A stretch of DNA of 32,537 nucleotides from Clostridia bacterium. GTDB lineage: Bacteria > Bacillota > Clostridia > UMGS1883. Every line of letters starts with the position of its first letter. The stretch's first letter is position 1. A model generated the notes under the pieces. The model saw only the letters and a list, made by a program, of their open reading frames with translations. It searched no databases and was not told the DNA's origin. Location: NCBI GenBank assembly GCA_017414645.1, contig JAFQLL010000063.1, forward strand, positions 1-32,537. Direction: 5' to 3'. Positions 25,801-32,537 of the stretch are shown one piece after another. The translations under genes and the position numbers were made by a program.

Positions 25801-27840
25801 TACGAAAAGGCTACAGATGTAAGATGCGACAACGTAAGTGTAAGAACCTACGTTGGTAAAGCACCCAGCCTTCCAAGAGTTCTGAATGTTTACTCGGGTG
25901 ACTACAGTGCAGTTTTCGCAGTACAGTGGGAAGCCATTGATGCTTCGCTCTATGCCGAAATCGGAGAGTTTGCTGTTGCAGGTACAATCCTTGGCACAAA
26001 CGTTACTTTGGAAGCTAACGTTGTTGTATTCCCCGAATATAACGGCGCAGTAGGCGGCGATTTGGTGCTTTACATTTACAAGGATGGCGAGCTCAGTGAA
26101 GAAAAGAGAATAAATAAAGCTTATGGTGCGTCCTTTACGTTGGATGAAAGCTACGAAAGCTATCTGGGCAGCCTTTATGAACTCGAAAGTATTGATGGCG
26201 ACATTACCGAAATTGGTCAGAGCATTGCAATGACAAGCCTTAACCAGCACATTGAGCTTTACTTTGTAATGAAGGAAGAGGTTGATGCCACACTTACAGT
26301 AAAAATTAAGGCTGACAACTTTGAGCAGACAAGCTACACACTTACTGCTACAGCTAAGGTATTAAACACCGAAAAAGTTGACAAAACAGTTAAAATTATA
26401 ATTGCCGACTTTAATGATAATGATGAAATGACTTCTGCTACAACAGAAGGCAAGCTTATTGAAAGCCGTACAGGCGAAACTGTTACAATTACAAAGAGCA
26501 TCCCCTATGAAGCGGCAAAGCATAAGAACAGCGCAGTATACCTCTGGACAGAAGAAATGGAACCCGTTTGCGATATTGTATGGATTAAGGACGTTCCCGT
26601 TTCCGGCTATATGTCAGAAGAGGTTTATGCTATGATACCCACTTACGACAGTGCAGTAACAACCCTCAGAAGCGCAAATGATTACTGGCAGAGCAACTAT
26701 TCCTACAACACATGGACAAACGGTATTCACCCCTCCTTCTGGGCAAGAGCTGCATACCATACAGGTAACATGGAGGTTTACAAGCTTTTAGGCGACGAAG
26801 AATACCTTCAGCACTCTATAGATTGGGCAAATTCCAACAATTGGGTAGGTAACCCCTCTACAGCAGACCCCTCCACTTGGACATGGGGCTATAACCAGGA
26901 CTATAACTCCAACGCAGTGCTCTTCGGTGACTGGCAGATTTGCTTCCAGAGCTATCTTGATATGTACGAATTCGGTGTAGAAGATGCAAACATTGACAGA
27001 GTAATGGAAGTTATGGACTATCAGGTTTCCAGAGAAGATGTAGACGCCTTCTGGTGGTGGGCAGATGGTCTTTACATGGTAATGCCTGTTATGACAAAGC
27101 TCTATAAGCTTACAGAAGACGAAAAGTATCTTGATTCCCTTTACAAGTGGTTCAAGTACGCCAAGGAGCTTATGTATGACGGCCCCGGCGGTATTCCTAC
27201 AAGTGCAGAGGGCTATACAACAAGCGCATCTCTTAAGAGCGGTGCATATTATGCCGACCCCGACAACTATGCATACCTCTTCTATCGTGATGCAGGATAT
27301 GTATATCCCTTGAACCCCAATAGTGGTCATGCTAATGAAAAGAACTTCTGGGCACGCGGCGACGGTTGGGTATTTGCAGGTCTGGCTAAGGTTCTTTCCG
27401 ACATGCCGGAAACCTATGAGCATTACGACGAATTTTATAATACATACATGGAAATGGCACCTGCAATTATTGCTTGCCAGCAGACAGATGACAACGGCTA
27501 CGGCTTCTGGACACAGAGTATGCTTCAGGATTACCCCAAGGGCAACAACAATAACACAGAGGGTTACGAAACAAGTGGTACAGCATTCTTCACATACGGT
27601 CTCTTCTGGGGTATCAATAATGGTCTTCTTGACGAAGAAACCTTCCTTGAACCCACACTCCGTGCATGGGGATATCTTGAAAACGTTGCACTTCATTCAA
27701 ATGGTAAGGTTGGCTACGTTCAGCCCATCGGTTCCAATGCAACACAGGCAACACCCTACGACACAACTCAGGACTTTGGTGTAGGTGCTTACCTTCTTGC
27801 TTGCTGTGAAGCAGCGCGTTACGCACAAGGTCAGGAATAA
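22804..27840 (+). CDS. Secreted multimodular protein with C-terminal GH88/GH105 domain
   Basis: A 1678-residue exported protein. Residues 1-23 are a signal peptide (MRMKKVLSFVLAVVMMLSIV, cleavage after VYA). Modules in order: bacterial Ig-like (about 26-105); LamG-like (about 108-371, AYYNFDN and FSAWIKAD to DEIRLYDRAL); Ig-like (374-453); second LamG-like (454-735); a DNRLRE/CBM-like beta module (745-930); a MucBP-like segment (932-1002); third Ig-like (1003-1079); unassigned beta-rich segments (1080-1268); catalytic GH88/GH105 domain (1270-1678). The catalytic domain has YHTGNMEVYKLLGD, GDWQICFQSYLDMY, WWWADGLYM with the likely catalytic D1421, and NFWARGDGWVFAGL. The family hydrolyses unsaturated uronyl ends left by polysaccharide lyases. 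There is no LPXTG or SLH anchor. The start at 22804 has AAAGG 11 bases upstream. The substrate is unknown; rhamnogalacturonan or another uronate glycan is plausible. Confidence 0.88.
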   Translation: MRMKKVLSFVLAVVMMLSIVPSVYADEMVLTGYQVNSVTTTLGQEPLLPDRAILTFENGDVLIEYITWNEFDTSLYAQEGTFEVTGATESGYEVKTTVTVEKDSDTDIATGLIAYYNFDNIGTQPSVISDVSGNGNDATVLNTIVEGDGGWNPGATNVLTVTEDGVANFPGNTSSWWTSYLGAALKLPNNINSGVDSFSFSAWIKADGEYASANKMTRFFDFGNIGSGSNNPRNSIFARYTSSSGLLRIQDRDLNVYQETTVSSRPFTDVWGLFTFVYEKNEETGYYESTVYINGEKIPQLSSTDVYTRALSDLGELTNASNGFFIGRTVWGATNQEVADNPDFKGQMDEIRLYDRALTAGQVKYIYESTSPVGMIEMTEYYVDDVTTLAGDYPLLPETVTVYYNTGAEKQMAVTWDVLSSDKYAHEGSFMAGGYTEEGNYVEVKVIVIKKDTSTLNEGLLAYYTFNEDAENPDEIIDSSGNSNNATVHNLYEEVSSGGWGGGTTTVVERKMSVTDGVLYFPGALIGEDAGLTGRNQRSRFFNGPAIRLPDGINENAEEFTYAAWIYADTNYRYSSSLQRFFDFGNDLRDSFYFRYVPATGETCFQDRGIAASSSDPNSLISATLEDNPFADKWAHLVITYEKSAEGEYYTPHVYIDGVERDEYDNSLTTLTRAFNSTVSSSSSNYGFWIGKTQWAFDSAQAASNPEFKGKMDEIRLYDRALNQSEIAELYNAKKPSDVPVDYESMPQTKIAITEDVEVSTAYTSTNREGQAQILVSSTNGAANTRYAFMRTGKLSSGQMTTVANCEKAVLSVYVTLIDNWGTNDEFYCYGLTGDATDWDVNTITMNNYAEQIGGSITNVGVSEVGELLDTQYASGQQRDFYMQWDVTDFVKEHAAEDFSFLLTCGSNVAYINASESGVEGKVPELIIYQQGTPITVNRIDTEENLISSSIVYGVAGSSYTYNVADALVGYNNEIYVVNKEKSTLTIEEVTGEDTITVVYEKATDVRCDNVSVRTYVGKAPSLPRVLNVYSGDYSAVFAVQWEAIDASLYAEIGEFAVAGTILGTNVTLEANVVVFPEYNGAVGGDLVLYIYKDGELSEEKRINKAYGASFTLDESYESYLGSLYELESIDGDITEIGQSIAMTSLNQHIELYFVMKEEVDATLTVKIKADNFEQTSYTLTATAKVLNTEKVDKTVKIIIADFNDNDEMTSATTEGKLIESRTGETVTITKSIPYEAAKHKNSAVYLWTEEMEPVCDIVWIKDVPVSGYMSEEVYAMIPTYDSAVTTLRSANDYWQSNYSYNTWTNGIHPSFWARAAYHTGNMEVYKLLGDEEYLQHSIDWANSNNWVGNPSTADPSTWTWGYNQDYNSNAVLFGDWQICFQSYLDMYEFGVEDANIDRVMEVMDYQVSREDVDAFWWWADGLYMVMPVMTKLYKLTEDEKYLDSLYKWFKYAKELMYDGPGGIPTSAEGYTTSASLKSGAYYADPDNYAYLFYRDAGYVYPLNPNSGHANEKNFWARGDGWVFAGLAKVLSDMPETYEHYDEFYNTYMEMAPAIIACQQTDDNGYGFWTQSMLQDYPKGNNNNTEGYETSGTAFFTYGLFWGINNGLLDEETFLEPTLRAWGYLENVALHSNGKVGYVQPIGSNATQATPYDTTQDFGVGAYLLACCEAARYAQGQE

Positions 27841-27852
27841 AACTATAATTAA

Positions 27853-27890
27853 GCAAAAAGCAATCCTTTAAGGATTGCTTTTTTGCTTTT
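27853..27890 (+). terminator. Rho-independent terminator after the secreted GH88/GH105 gene
   Basis: AAAAAGCAATCCT (27855-27867), loop TTA, and AGGATTGCTTTTT (27871-27883) form a 13-bp stem with T-runs after it. It is 12 bases past the stop codon. The HAD gene begins 36 bases further on without a clear promoter, so some read-through is likely. Confidence 0.9.
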
Positions 27891-27926
27891 TGCATGATAA
27901 AATTAATCTATATGGATGGTGATTTT

Positions 27927-28628
27927 ATGAAAGCTATTTTATTCGATATGGACGGAACCCTTCTTCCCATGGACGAAGATGTGTTTACAAAGGGCTATTT
28001 TAAGCTTCTGGCAAAAAAGCTTTGCCCCTTTGGTATTGAGCCCGAGGCTCTTATTGATGCTGTGTGGGACGGCACAAAATGCATGTACAAAAACGACGGC
28101 ACAAAAACAAATGAGCAGGTTTTCTGGGACCGCTTCAGCGAAAAAACAGGTCTTGACTATAAGCCCTTTTACGATGCATCCAACGATTTTTACCCTAACG
28201 AATTTAATCAGGCAAAAATCTTTGCAGAGGAAAATCCTTTGGCAAGGGTGGCGGTGGAAATAGCACATGAAAAGGCCGAAAAGGTTGTTCTGGCGACAAA
28301 TCCGCTTTTCCCAATGATAGGTCAGGTTACCCGCATGAGCTGGATGAACCTTACGCCCTCTGACTTTGACCTGGTTACAAGCTATGAAAATTGCTCCTTC
28401 ACAAAACCAAATCCTAAGTATTTCGAAAAGGTTTGCGAAACAATTGGCGTTGAACCTAAGGACTGCCTTATGATAGGCAACAGCGAAGATGAAGACATGC
28501 ATGCAGCGGCAGCCCTTGGTATTGATACATTCCTTGTGGAAGGCTTTGTAAAACCCGGTAAGGATAAACCCTATGAGGGCAAGCGCGGCACATTTGAAGA
28601 TATGATTGAATATTTAAAAACATTATAA
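27927..28628 (+). CDS. HAD family hydrolase
   Basis: A predicted cytoplasmic phosphatase of 233 residues. HAD motif I is FDMDGTLL with D7 and D9, motif II is the ATNP segment near residue 128, the motif III lysine is in TKPNPKYF, and motif IV is IGNSEDEDMHAAAALGI with the metal-binding aspartates. A large helical cap lies between motifs I and II, as in subfamily I. The substrate is not evident. It lies between two GH88/GH105 genes and 13 bases before the second, so the two are probably cotranscribed and it might act on a sugar phosphate from the same pathway. ATG 27927 is chosen because motif I starts two residues later, as usual; an upstream in-frame ATG at 27894 is within the terminator. 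Confidence 0.85.
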   Translation: MKAILFDMDGTLLPMDEDVFTKGYFKLLAKKLCPFGIEPEALIDAVWDGTKCMYKNDGTKTNEQVFWDRFSEKTGLDYKPFYDASNDFYPNEFNQAKIFAEENPLARVAVEIAHEKAEKVVLATNPLFPMIGQVTRMSWMNLTPSDFDLVTSYENCSFTKPNPKYFEKVCETIGVEPKDCLMIGNSEDEDMHAAAALGIDTFLVEGFVKPGKDKPYEGKRGTFEDMIEYLKTL

Positions 28629-28641
28629 AGGAGAGATAATT

Positions 28642-29844
28642 ATGGCACTTACATATGAATCCGTAGTAGAAAAAATCAGACGAGCAGACACCTACTGGCA
28701 AAAAAACTTCGACTTTGTTGACTGGAACGGTGGCGCACATCCTGCATTCTGGGACAAAGCTGCGTACCACACAGGTAACATGGAGGTTTATAAGCTTTTA
28801 GGCGACAAGGACCTTTTGCAGTACACAATCGACTGGGCAAATTTCTGTAATTGGAAGGGCAACGACTCTGATGCCGACCCCTCTGAATGGTTCTGGGAAT
28901 ACAATCAGACACAGGGCTCTGCCGCAGTTATTTTCGGCGATTGGGAAATCTGCTTCCAGGTATATATTGACCTTTACAATGCAGGCATTGACGGCGCAAC
29001 AATTGACAGAGTAATGTATGTTGTTAACAATCAGATTGCAAAGGATGTTGACAACTATTGGTGGTGGGCAGACGCACTTTACATGGTAATGCCCGTATTT
29101 ACAAAAATATATAAGATGACAGGCGACGAAAAGTATCTTGACGCACTTTACAAGTACTTCCGCTACGCAAAAGAGCTTATGTACGATGGTAAAGGCGGCA
29201 TTCCTACAGATGCTTCCGGCTACACAACAACTGCATGCCTTAAAGAGGGCGCAGGCTATTCTAACCCCGATGATTATAAAAATCTTTTCTTCCGCGATGC
29301 AAACTTTGTTTACCCCTTAAAGCCCAATCCCGGTCATGAAAATGAAAAGAACTTCTGGGCACGCGGTAACGGCTGGGTATTTGCAGGGCTTTGTAAGGTT
29401 TTAGCCGATATGCCTGAAACTTACAAGCACTACGACGAATTTCTTACAACCTATAAGGAAATGGCGCCTGCAGTAGCGGCATGCCAGTTAAAGGATAAGG
29501 ACGGAAACGGCTTCTGGACACAGTCGATGCTTCAGAACTATCCTACAGGTAATAACAATAATGAATACGGTTATGAAACAAGCGGTACAGCATTCTTTAC
29601 ATACGGTTTCTTCTGGGGTATCAATAACGGTATCTTAGACAAAGACACATATCTTGACACAGCTCTTTCAGGCTGGAAGTATTTAAGTGAGGTTGCTCTT
29701 CACGATGATGGCAAGGTGGGCTATGTTCAGTACATCGGCTCCAATGCAACAGAAGCAATGAGCTATGACACAACACAGAACTTTGGTGTAGGTGCATTCC
29801 TCCTTGCAGGCTGTGAGGCTGCTCGTTACGCACAGAACAACTAA
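28642..29844 (+). CDS. Cytoplasmic GH88/GH105 family hydrolase (unsaturated uronyl hydrolase)
   Basis: A 400-residue single-domain enzyme without signal peptide, so probably cytoplasmic. It should remove the unsaturated uronic acid from lyase-generated oligosaccharides by hydration of the double bond, the mechanism known for GH88 and GH105. It is co-linear with the C-terminal domain of the secreted protein, with roughly two thirds of positions identical by eye. Shared stretches include AAYHTGNMEVYKLLGD, WWWAD with D144 (close to the catalytic position D143 of the B. subtilis enzyme YteR), NEKNFWARGNGWVFAGL, YETSGTAFFTYG and IGSNAT. AAAGGAGAG precedes the ATG. It is the last gene before a bidirectional terminator. 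GH88 versus GH105 assignment needs a profile search. Confidence 0.9.
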   Translation: MALTYESVVEKIRRADTYWQKNFDFVDWNGGAHPAFWDKAAYHTGNMEVYKLLGDKDLLQYTIDWANFCNWKGNDSDADPSEWFWEYNQTQGSAAVIFGDWEICFQVYIDLYNAGIDGATIDRVMYVVNNQIAKDVDNYWWWADALYMVMPVFTKIYKMTGDEKYLDALYKYFRYAKELMYDGKGGIPTDASGYTTTACLKEGAGYSNPDDYKNLFFRDANFVYPLKPNPGHENEKNFWARGNGWVFAGLCKVLADMPETYKHYDEFLTTYKEMAPAVAACQLKDKDGNGFWTQSMLQNYPTGNNNNEYGYETSGTAFFTYGFFWGINNGILDKDTYLDTALSGWKYLSEVALHDDGKVGYVQYIGSNATEAMSYDTTQNFGVGAFLLAGCEAARYAQNN

Positions 29845-29851
29845 AAACTAC

Positions 29852-29882
29852 AAAAAATCCCGAACATTGTTCGGGATTTTTT
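29852..29882. terminator. Bidirectional terminator between convergent genes
   Basis: AAAAAATCCCGAAC (29852-29865), loop ATT, GTTCGGGATTTTTT (29869-29882): a perfect 14-bp stem with A- and T-runs built into the arms, able to end transcription from both sides. It lies 7 bases past the stop of the cytoplasmic hydrolase and serves the opposing lipoprotein genes too. Confidence 0.92.
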
Positions 29883-29913
29883 CGTTCTGCATTCTGCGTT
29901 TTGCACTCTGCAC
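29883..29913 (-). repeat. GCAGAATGC-type repeat (copy 3, short)
   Basis: Read on the minus strand this segment is GTGCAGAGTGCAAAACGCAG followed by AATGCAGAACG, clearly the same units as at 19727 and 22173. It fills the entire gap between the minus-strand lipoprotein stop codon and the terminator stem. No extra hairpin is seen apart from the adjacent terminator. Confidence 0.7.
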
Positions 29914-30780
29914 TTAATTTACCGGCACATAGCCTGCTTCTTCAATTATGTTGCTGCCACGCTCTGACAAAACTGCTTCAACCCATTTTTTTGTATTTTC
30001 GTCTGCATCAGAGCGAATTACAATAAAGCCGTTTGTGTAGATTGGGTATTCGCCCGACTTTATTGTTTCGATGGAGGGCTTCACACCGTCGATTGCCAGC
30101 ATTTTAATGGTGTCGCGCTTATACATTGTGTTTACATAATAAAAGTAGGAATAGCCTATGGCATTTTCTGCGTTGTCATATTCGGCAACGGCATTAATCA
30201 ATTCGCCCATTTCACCTTGCACCTGTTCTGTAGGGGGAATGGCAATTTTTTTATCCTTCATAACGAGAGAAAGCATAGCCGTCTGGCTGCCGGAGCCTGT
30301 TGGACGCTGGTAGGCAATAATGGGCGAGTTTTTGCCGCCAACCTGAGACCAATCGGTTATTTCCCCTGTGTATATCTGCTGAACCTCTTTAATACTCAAA
30401 TCATTGACAGGGTTTTCGGAATTTACAATAAACACAAAAGCGGAGCTTGTTGCAGGAATAATATTTAACTCAACGCCTTGTTCTTTTGCATATTGTTCAT
30501 CCTCATCGGAAATTTCGGCAGCAAAAATTACATCTACTTTGCCGTCGATAAGATTGTGATAAACCTCGCTTGAGCGTGTTTGGGTATATTCGAAGGTTAA
30601 ATCTGTTTCGGGGATTGCCAGAAAATCCGCTGCAATTGCATCCACAAGCGGATGAATGGCAAGGGATGCATCAACCTTTGGGTAGTTTTCCAAGGTGAAG
30701 ATTGGCTCTTTAGAAATTTCTGCTTTGCTGCAACCTGTAATTAAAAGCAAAGATAGGAATAAAACTATAAATTTTTTCAT
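29914..30780 (-). CDS. PstS-like phosphate-binding lipoprotein
   Basis: A 288-residue extracytoplasmic solute-binding protein. It starts MKKFIVLFLSLLLITGCSKA, a lipoprotein signal with the lipobox LITGC. The rest matches the PBP-like/PstS fold: NPVNDLSIKEVQQIYTGEI near the middle, DWSQVGGKNSPIIAYQRP, and GSGSQTAML, where serine and threonine residues resemble the phosphate-binding loop. The start (ATG at 30780) is preferred over an upstream frame because of the signal peptide and the GGAGGG site 6 bases upstream. It lies one base after the stop of the DUF3298-like gene, so the two are coupled. No PstC, PstA or PstB is nearby, so phosphate transport is uncertain; a sensing role is possible. 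Confidence 0.8.
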   Translation of the reverse strand: MKKFIVLFLSLLLITGCSKAEISKEPIFTLENYPKVDASLAIHPLVDAIAADFLAIPETDLTFEYTQTRSSEVYHNLIDGKVDVIFAAEISDEDEQYAKEQGVELNIIPATSSAFVFIVNSENPVNDLSIKEVQQIYTGEITDWSQVGGKNSPIIAYQRPTGSGSQTAMLSLVMKDKKIAIPPTEQVQGEMGELINAVAEYDNAENAIGYSYFYYVNTMYKRDTIKMLAIDGVKPSIETIKSGEYPIYTNGFIVIRSDADENTKKWVEAVLSERGSNIIEEAGYVPVN

Positions 30781-30781
30781 G

Positions 30782-32020
30782 TCAGCCCTCCATGTAGTTA
30801 TAGGTTTGAGAATCATTTGTTTCGTGGAATGTTGCTCCGTCAAGGTTTTCTGTGTCAAGCCATGCGCCGCCACGCATTGCGAAGTATGCATATCGGTAAG
30901 TTTCTATAATTTTGTCTTTATAAACTGTTTCATAAATTTCCATGGGCATTTCAAAAAGCTGAATGTGACTATTTATTTCGGCTGTATCGTGGTAGGTATA
31001 ATTCCACTTTTCTCCATCGTATTCAGAATCGATGGTCATATTGAAAGACGGCTTTGAGAGCACAATGTAAAATTTGTCGGGATTGGCTTTTGCTTTTTCA
31101 AAAAAGGGCAATAGCTTTGCCCGCTCTTCTTCAATTGCCCGTTCAACAAATTCGTCAAACTTTTCTTTTCTTTCATCAGAGGGAGGATTGTCGTAGGGGA
31201 TATAGGTCTGCCCTACGGCAAAATCGTACCACAGGTTATCTTCCTTGTAGCCATACTCTATAACATCAAATATATCATATTGAGTGTCGGCACAGGTGAA
31301 AATATTTTTGTAGCCTTCATATTCACCTGTGAAAATGCTGTCATCTGTCATATATTTTGAGTAAATGGCAATGTCCTCAGGGTACTCAACCATCTTGATT
31401 TCGGCAAAGTTTTCTTTGTAATAAAGATAAATGCCTGAAGGAGAAAATGCAAACTGCTTATTCTCTTCTTCCATAAAGCCTTTTACAATTTTATAGACTT
31501 CATTTTCATTCGGCGAGTGAAGCTTTTTTGCATGGTCATATTCACCGTAGAACGCCAGCTCCTTGTAAAAGGCGCTACGCACCAGAGAAAGAATGTCTGT
31601 ATCGGGCATAAACAAGTCCTCAAGCTTTAATTCTTCACCGTTTACAAGGTTGTAGTTGAAGTGAATATGCTCCGCATAGGGAAACTCTTCAAAGCCTACT
31701 GAAAAGTCTATCGAAATAACGTTTGCAAAATTAGCACGGGTGTAGTAATTGGCATAATTTATATGAGTGTGCTTTTCAATAAGGGCATTGGCGCGGTCGT
31801 GAATCTCTCCATTTATTTTATCCTGCACTTTAGTGTCTTTAAGTCCTTTAATGACAGGGATTTTTATTTCTTCATGCTCGTTGAGGGGTGAAACTGTTTC
31901 GTCAATAAATAAATCATTTTCATCATAAGTTCCGTAAAGGTCAATGCCTTTCAAGCTTTGTGCGTTACAACCCGATAGCAAAAATGTAAAAATGAGAATA
32001 AACGGGATAATTTTTTTCAT
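30782..32020 (-). CDS. DUF3298-like lipoprotein of unknown function
   Basis: A 412-residue predicted lipoprotein. The N-terminus MKKIIPFILIFTFLLSGCNA has a hydrophobic core and the lipobox LLSGC. Around residues 65-165 the pattern of the DUF4163/DUF3298 pair seen in RsiV- and PdaC-type proteins is visible (KIPVIKGLKD, INGEIHDRANALIE, HIHFNYNLVNGEELKLEDLF). The C-terminal half (about 250-412) is charged, rich in aromatic residues and not recognised. The start at 32020 has AAAGGA upstream. The gene begins 61 bases after the stop of the ABC ATPase, behind a terminator, with no clear promoter. Function unknown; it is probably cotranscribed with the PstS-like gene. Confidence 0.7.
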   Translation of the reverse strand: MKKIIPFILIFTFLLSGCNAQSLKGIDLYGTYDENDLFIDETVSPLNEHEEIKIPVIKGLKDTKVQDKINGEIHDRANALIEKHTHINYANYYTRANFANVISIDFSVGFEEFPYAEHIHFNYNLVNGEELKLEDLFMPDTDILSLVRSAFYKELAFYGEYDHAKKLHSPNENEVYKIVKGFMEEENKQFAFSPSGIYLYYKENFAEIKMVEYPEDIAIYSKYMTDDSIFTGEYEGYKNIFTCADTQYDIFDVIEYGYKEDNLWYDFAVGQTYIPYDNPPSDERKEKFDEFVERAIEEERAKLLPFFEKAKANPDKFYIVLSKPSFNMTIDSEYDGEKWNYTYHDTAEINSHIQLFEMPMEIYETVYKDKIIETYRYAYFAMRGGAWLDTENLDGATFHETNDSQTYNYMEG

Positions 32021-32043
32021 GCAATTCAGTCCTTTAAAACAAA

Positions 32044-32070
32044 ACAGGTGTAGCCAAAGGCTACACCTGT
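32044..32070 (-). terminator. Terminator after the ABC ATPase gene
   Basis: On the minus strand ACAGGTGTAGCC (32070-32059), loop TTT, GGCTACACCTGT (32055-32044) forms a 12-bp stem followed by TTTGTTTT. It lies between the ATPase stop and the DUF3298-like gene. Confidence 0.9.
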
Positions 32071-32081
32071 AAAATTTGAAA

Positions 32082-32537
32082 TTAGTTTGTGATAACTCTT
32101 TCTGTTTCCTTGTCGAAAAGGTGAATCTTTTCGGGGTCGAAAGCAATCTTGATTGTGTCGCCAACCTTAGCCTTTGTTGTGGGCTTAACGCGAGCTGTCA
32201 TGTTGATTTCGTCGATTGTAAGGAACAAGAATGTTTCAGCACCCATCATTTCTGTTACGTCAACGTAAGCTTCAACAATGTTGCCTGCATACTTAGCAAG
32301 AGAGTCGTCATCATCGTAAAGGTCTTCGGGACGGATACCGAGAGTAACAACCTTACCTACATAACCATCTTCAATAACCTTAGCTGCTCTTTCCTTGGAA
32401 AGTGCAATCTTCTTGCCTGCGCCGAATTCAACAGCTACGCCGTCGCCTTCCTTAACAACCTTAGCATCACAGAAGTTCATCTGGGGAGATCCGATGAAGC
32501 CTGCTACGAATACGTTGCAAGGATCATCATAAAGTGT
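32082..32537 (-). CDS. UgpC/MsmK-type sugar ABC transporter ATPase (partial, N-terminus outside window)
   Basis: Only the C-terminal 151 residues are present. They begin TLYDDPCNVFVAGFIGSPQ, the segment that links the nucleotide-binding domain to the regulatory domain in MalK/UgpC/MsmK-like ATPases, and go on with VTLGIRPEDLYDDD, the typical OB-fold start, and a final DPEKIHLFDKETERVI. Such ATPases often energise several sugar ABC importers of one cell. The Walker motifs lie beyond the window. The frame is open to the edge, so the ATG at 32480 is internal. The gene may provide uptake for the oligosaccharides handled by the nearby hydrolases, which is an inference from proximity only. Confidence 0.9.
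   Translation of the reverse strand, partial: TLYDDPCNVFVAGFIGSPQMNFCDAKVVKEGDGVAVEFGAGKKIALSKERAAKVIEDGYVGKVVTLGIRPEDLYDDDDSLAKYAGNIVEAYVDVTEMMGAETFLFLTIDEINMTARVKPTTKAKVGDTIKIAFDPEKIHLFDKETERVITN

Noticed and set aside
26788-27696. Antisense 302-codon open frame inside the GH88/GH105 gene
   Set aside because: It lies wholly within a firmly identified coding domain on the other strand; cysteine- and valine-rich composition is typical of a shadow frame.

Overview
The window is a gene-dense stretch of a low-to-moderate G+C bacterial chromosome, most likely an uncultured anaerobic Clostridia/Firmicutes member of a gut-type community. This is inferred from the sepF-ylmH-divIVA division cluster, an electron-transfer type (PyrK/PyrD 1B) pyrimidine operon, a leuCDB operon with archaeal/clostridial-type LeuC/LeuD, AGGAGG-type ribosome binding sites, 4-base ATGA stop/start overlaps, and secreted GH88/GH105-type enzymes. 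No rRNA, tRNA, integrase, transposase or CRISPR array was seen. No gene-free stretch exceeds about 260 bases.

Layout. (1) At 1-177 (minus) is the start of rpmB (L28), divergent from the leucine operon; both have recognisable sigma-A-type promoters in the shared 257-base gap. (2) 435-6030 (plus): leuC, leuD, a 214-base array of small hairpins, leuB, yqeG, a fused aroE-aroK gene and a yggS-type PLP protein, many joined by 4-base overlaps. (3) 6098-11990: sepF, ylmH, divIVA, ileS, lspA and an rluD-type pseudouridine synthase, i.e. the division/envelope cluster downstream of ftsZ in many Firmicutes. (4) 12008-16976: pyrB, pyrC, pyrF, pyrK, pyrD, covering UMP synthesis except carbamoyl phosphate synthetase and PyrE. 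(5) 16995-20474: metG, tatD and a TatD-linked radical SAM protein. (6) 20495-22648: panB, panC, panD, the pantothenate branch plus beta-alanine supply, ended by a strong terminator. (7) 22804-29844: a 1678-residue secreted modular protein ending in a GH88/GH105 domain, a HAD hydrolase, and a stand-alone cytoplasmic GH88/GH105 paralogue. (8) 29914-32537 (minus): a PstS-like lipoprotein, a DUF3298-like lipoprotein and the end of a UgpC/MsmK-type sugar ABC ATPase.

How the genes work together. Regions 2-6 are housekeeping biosynthesis (leucine, shikimate, UMP, pantothenate) interleaved with division and translation genes. Region 7 looks like a small unit for uronic-acid-containing polysaccharide use: the large enzyme would act outside the cell with several binding modules, and the small one would act on imported unsaturated oligosaccharides. 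The ABC ATPase at the right edge fits sugar import but is on the other strand.

The most unusual non-coding material is a set of compact, near-perfect hairpins with mostly three-base loops. It includes a nine-hairpin array between leuD and leuB enclosed by a perfect 12-bp inverted repeat, a 14-bp palindrome that encodes the C-terminus of PanC, and a dispersed family of GCAGAATGC-type tandem repeats with central hairpins placed at gene ends.
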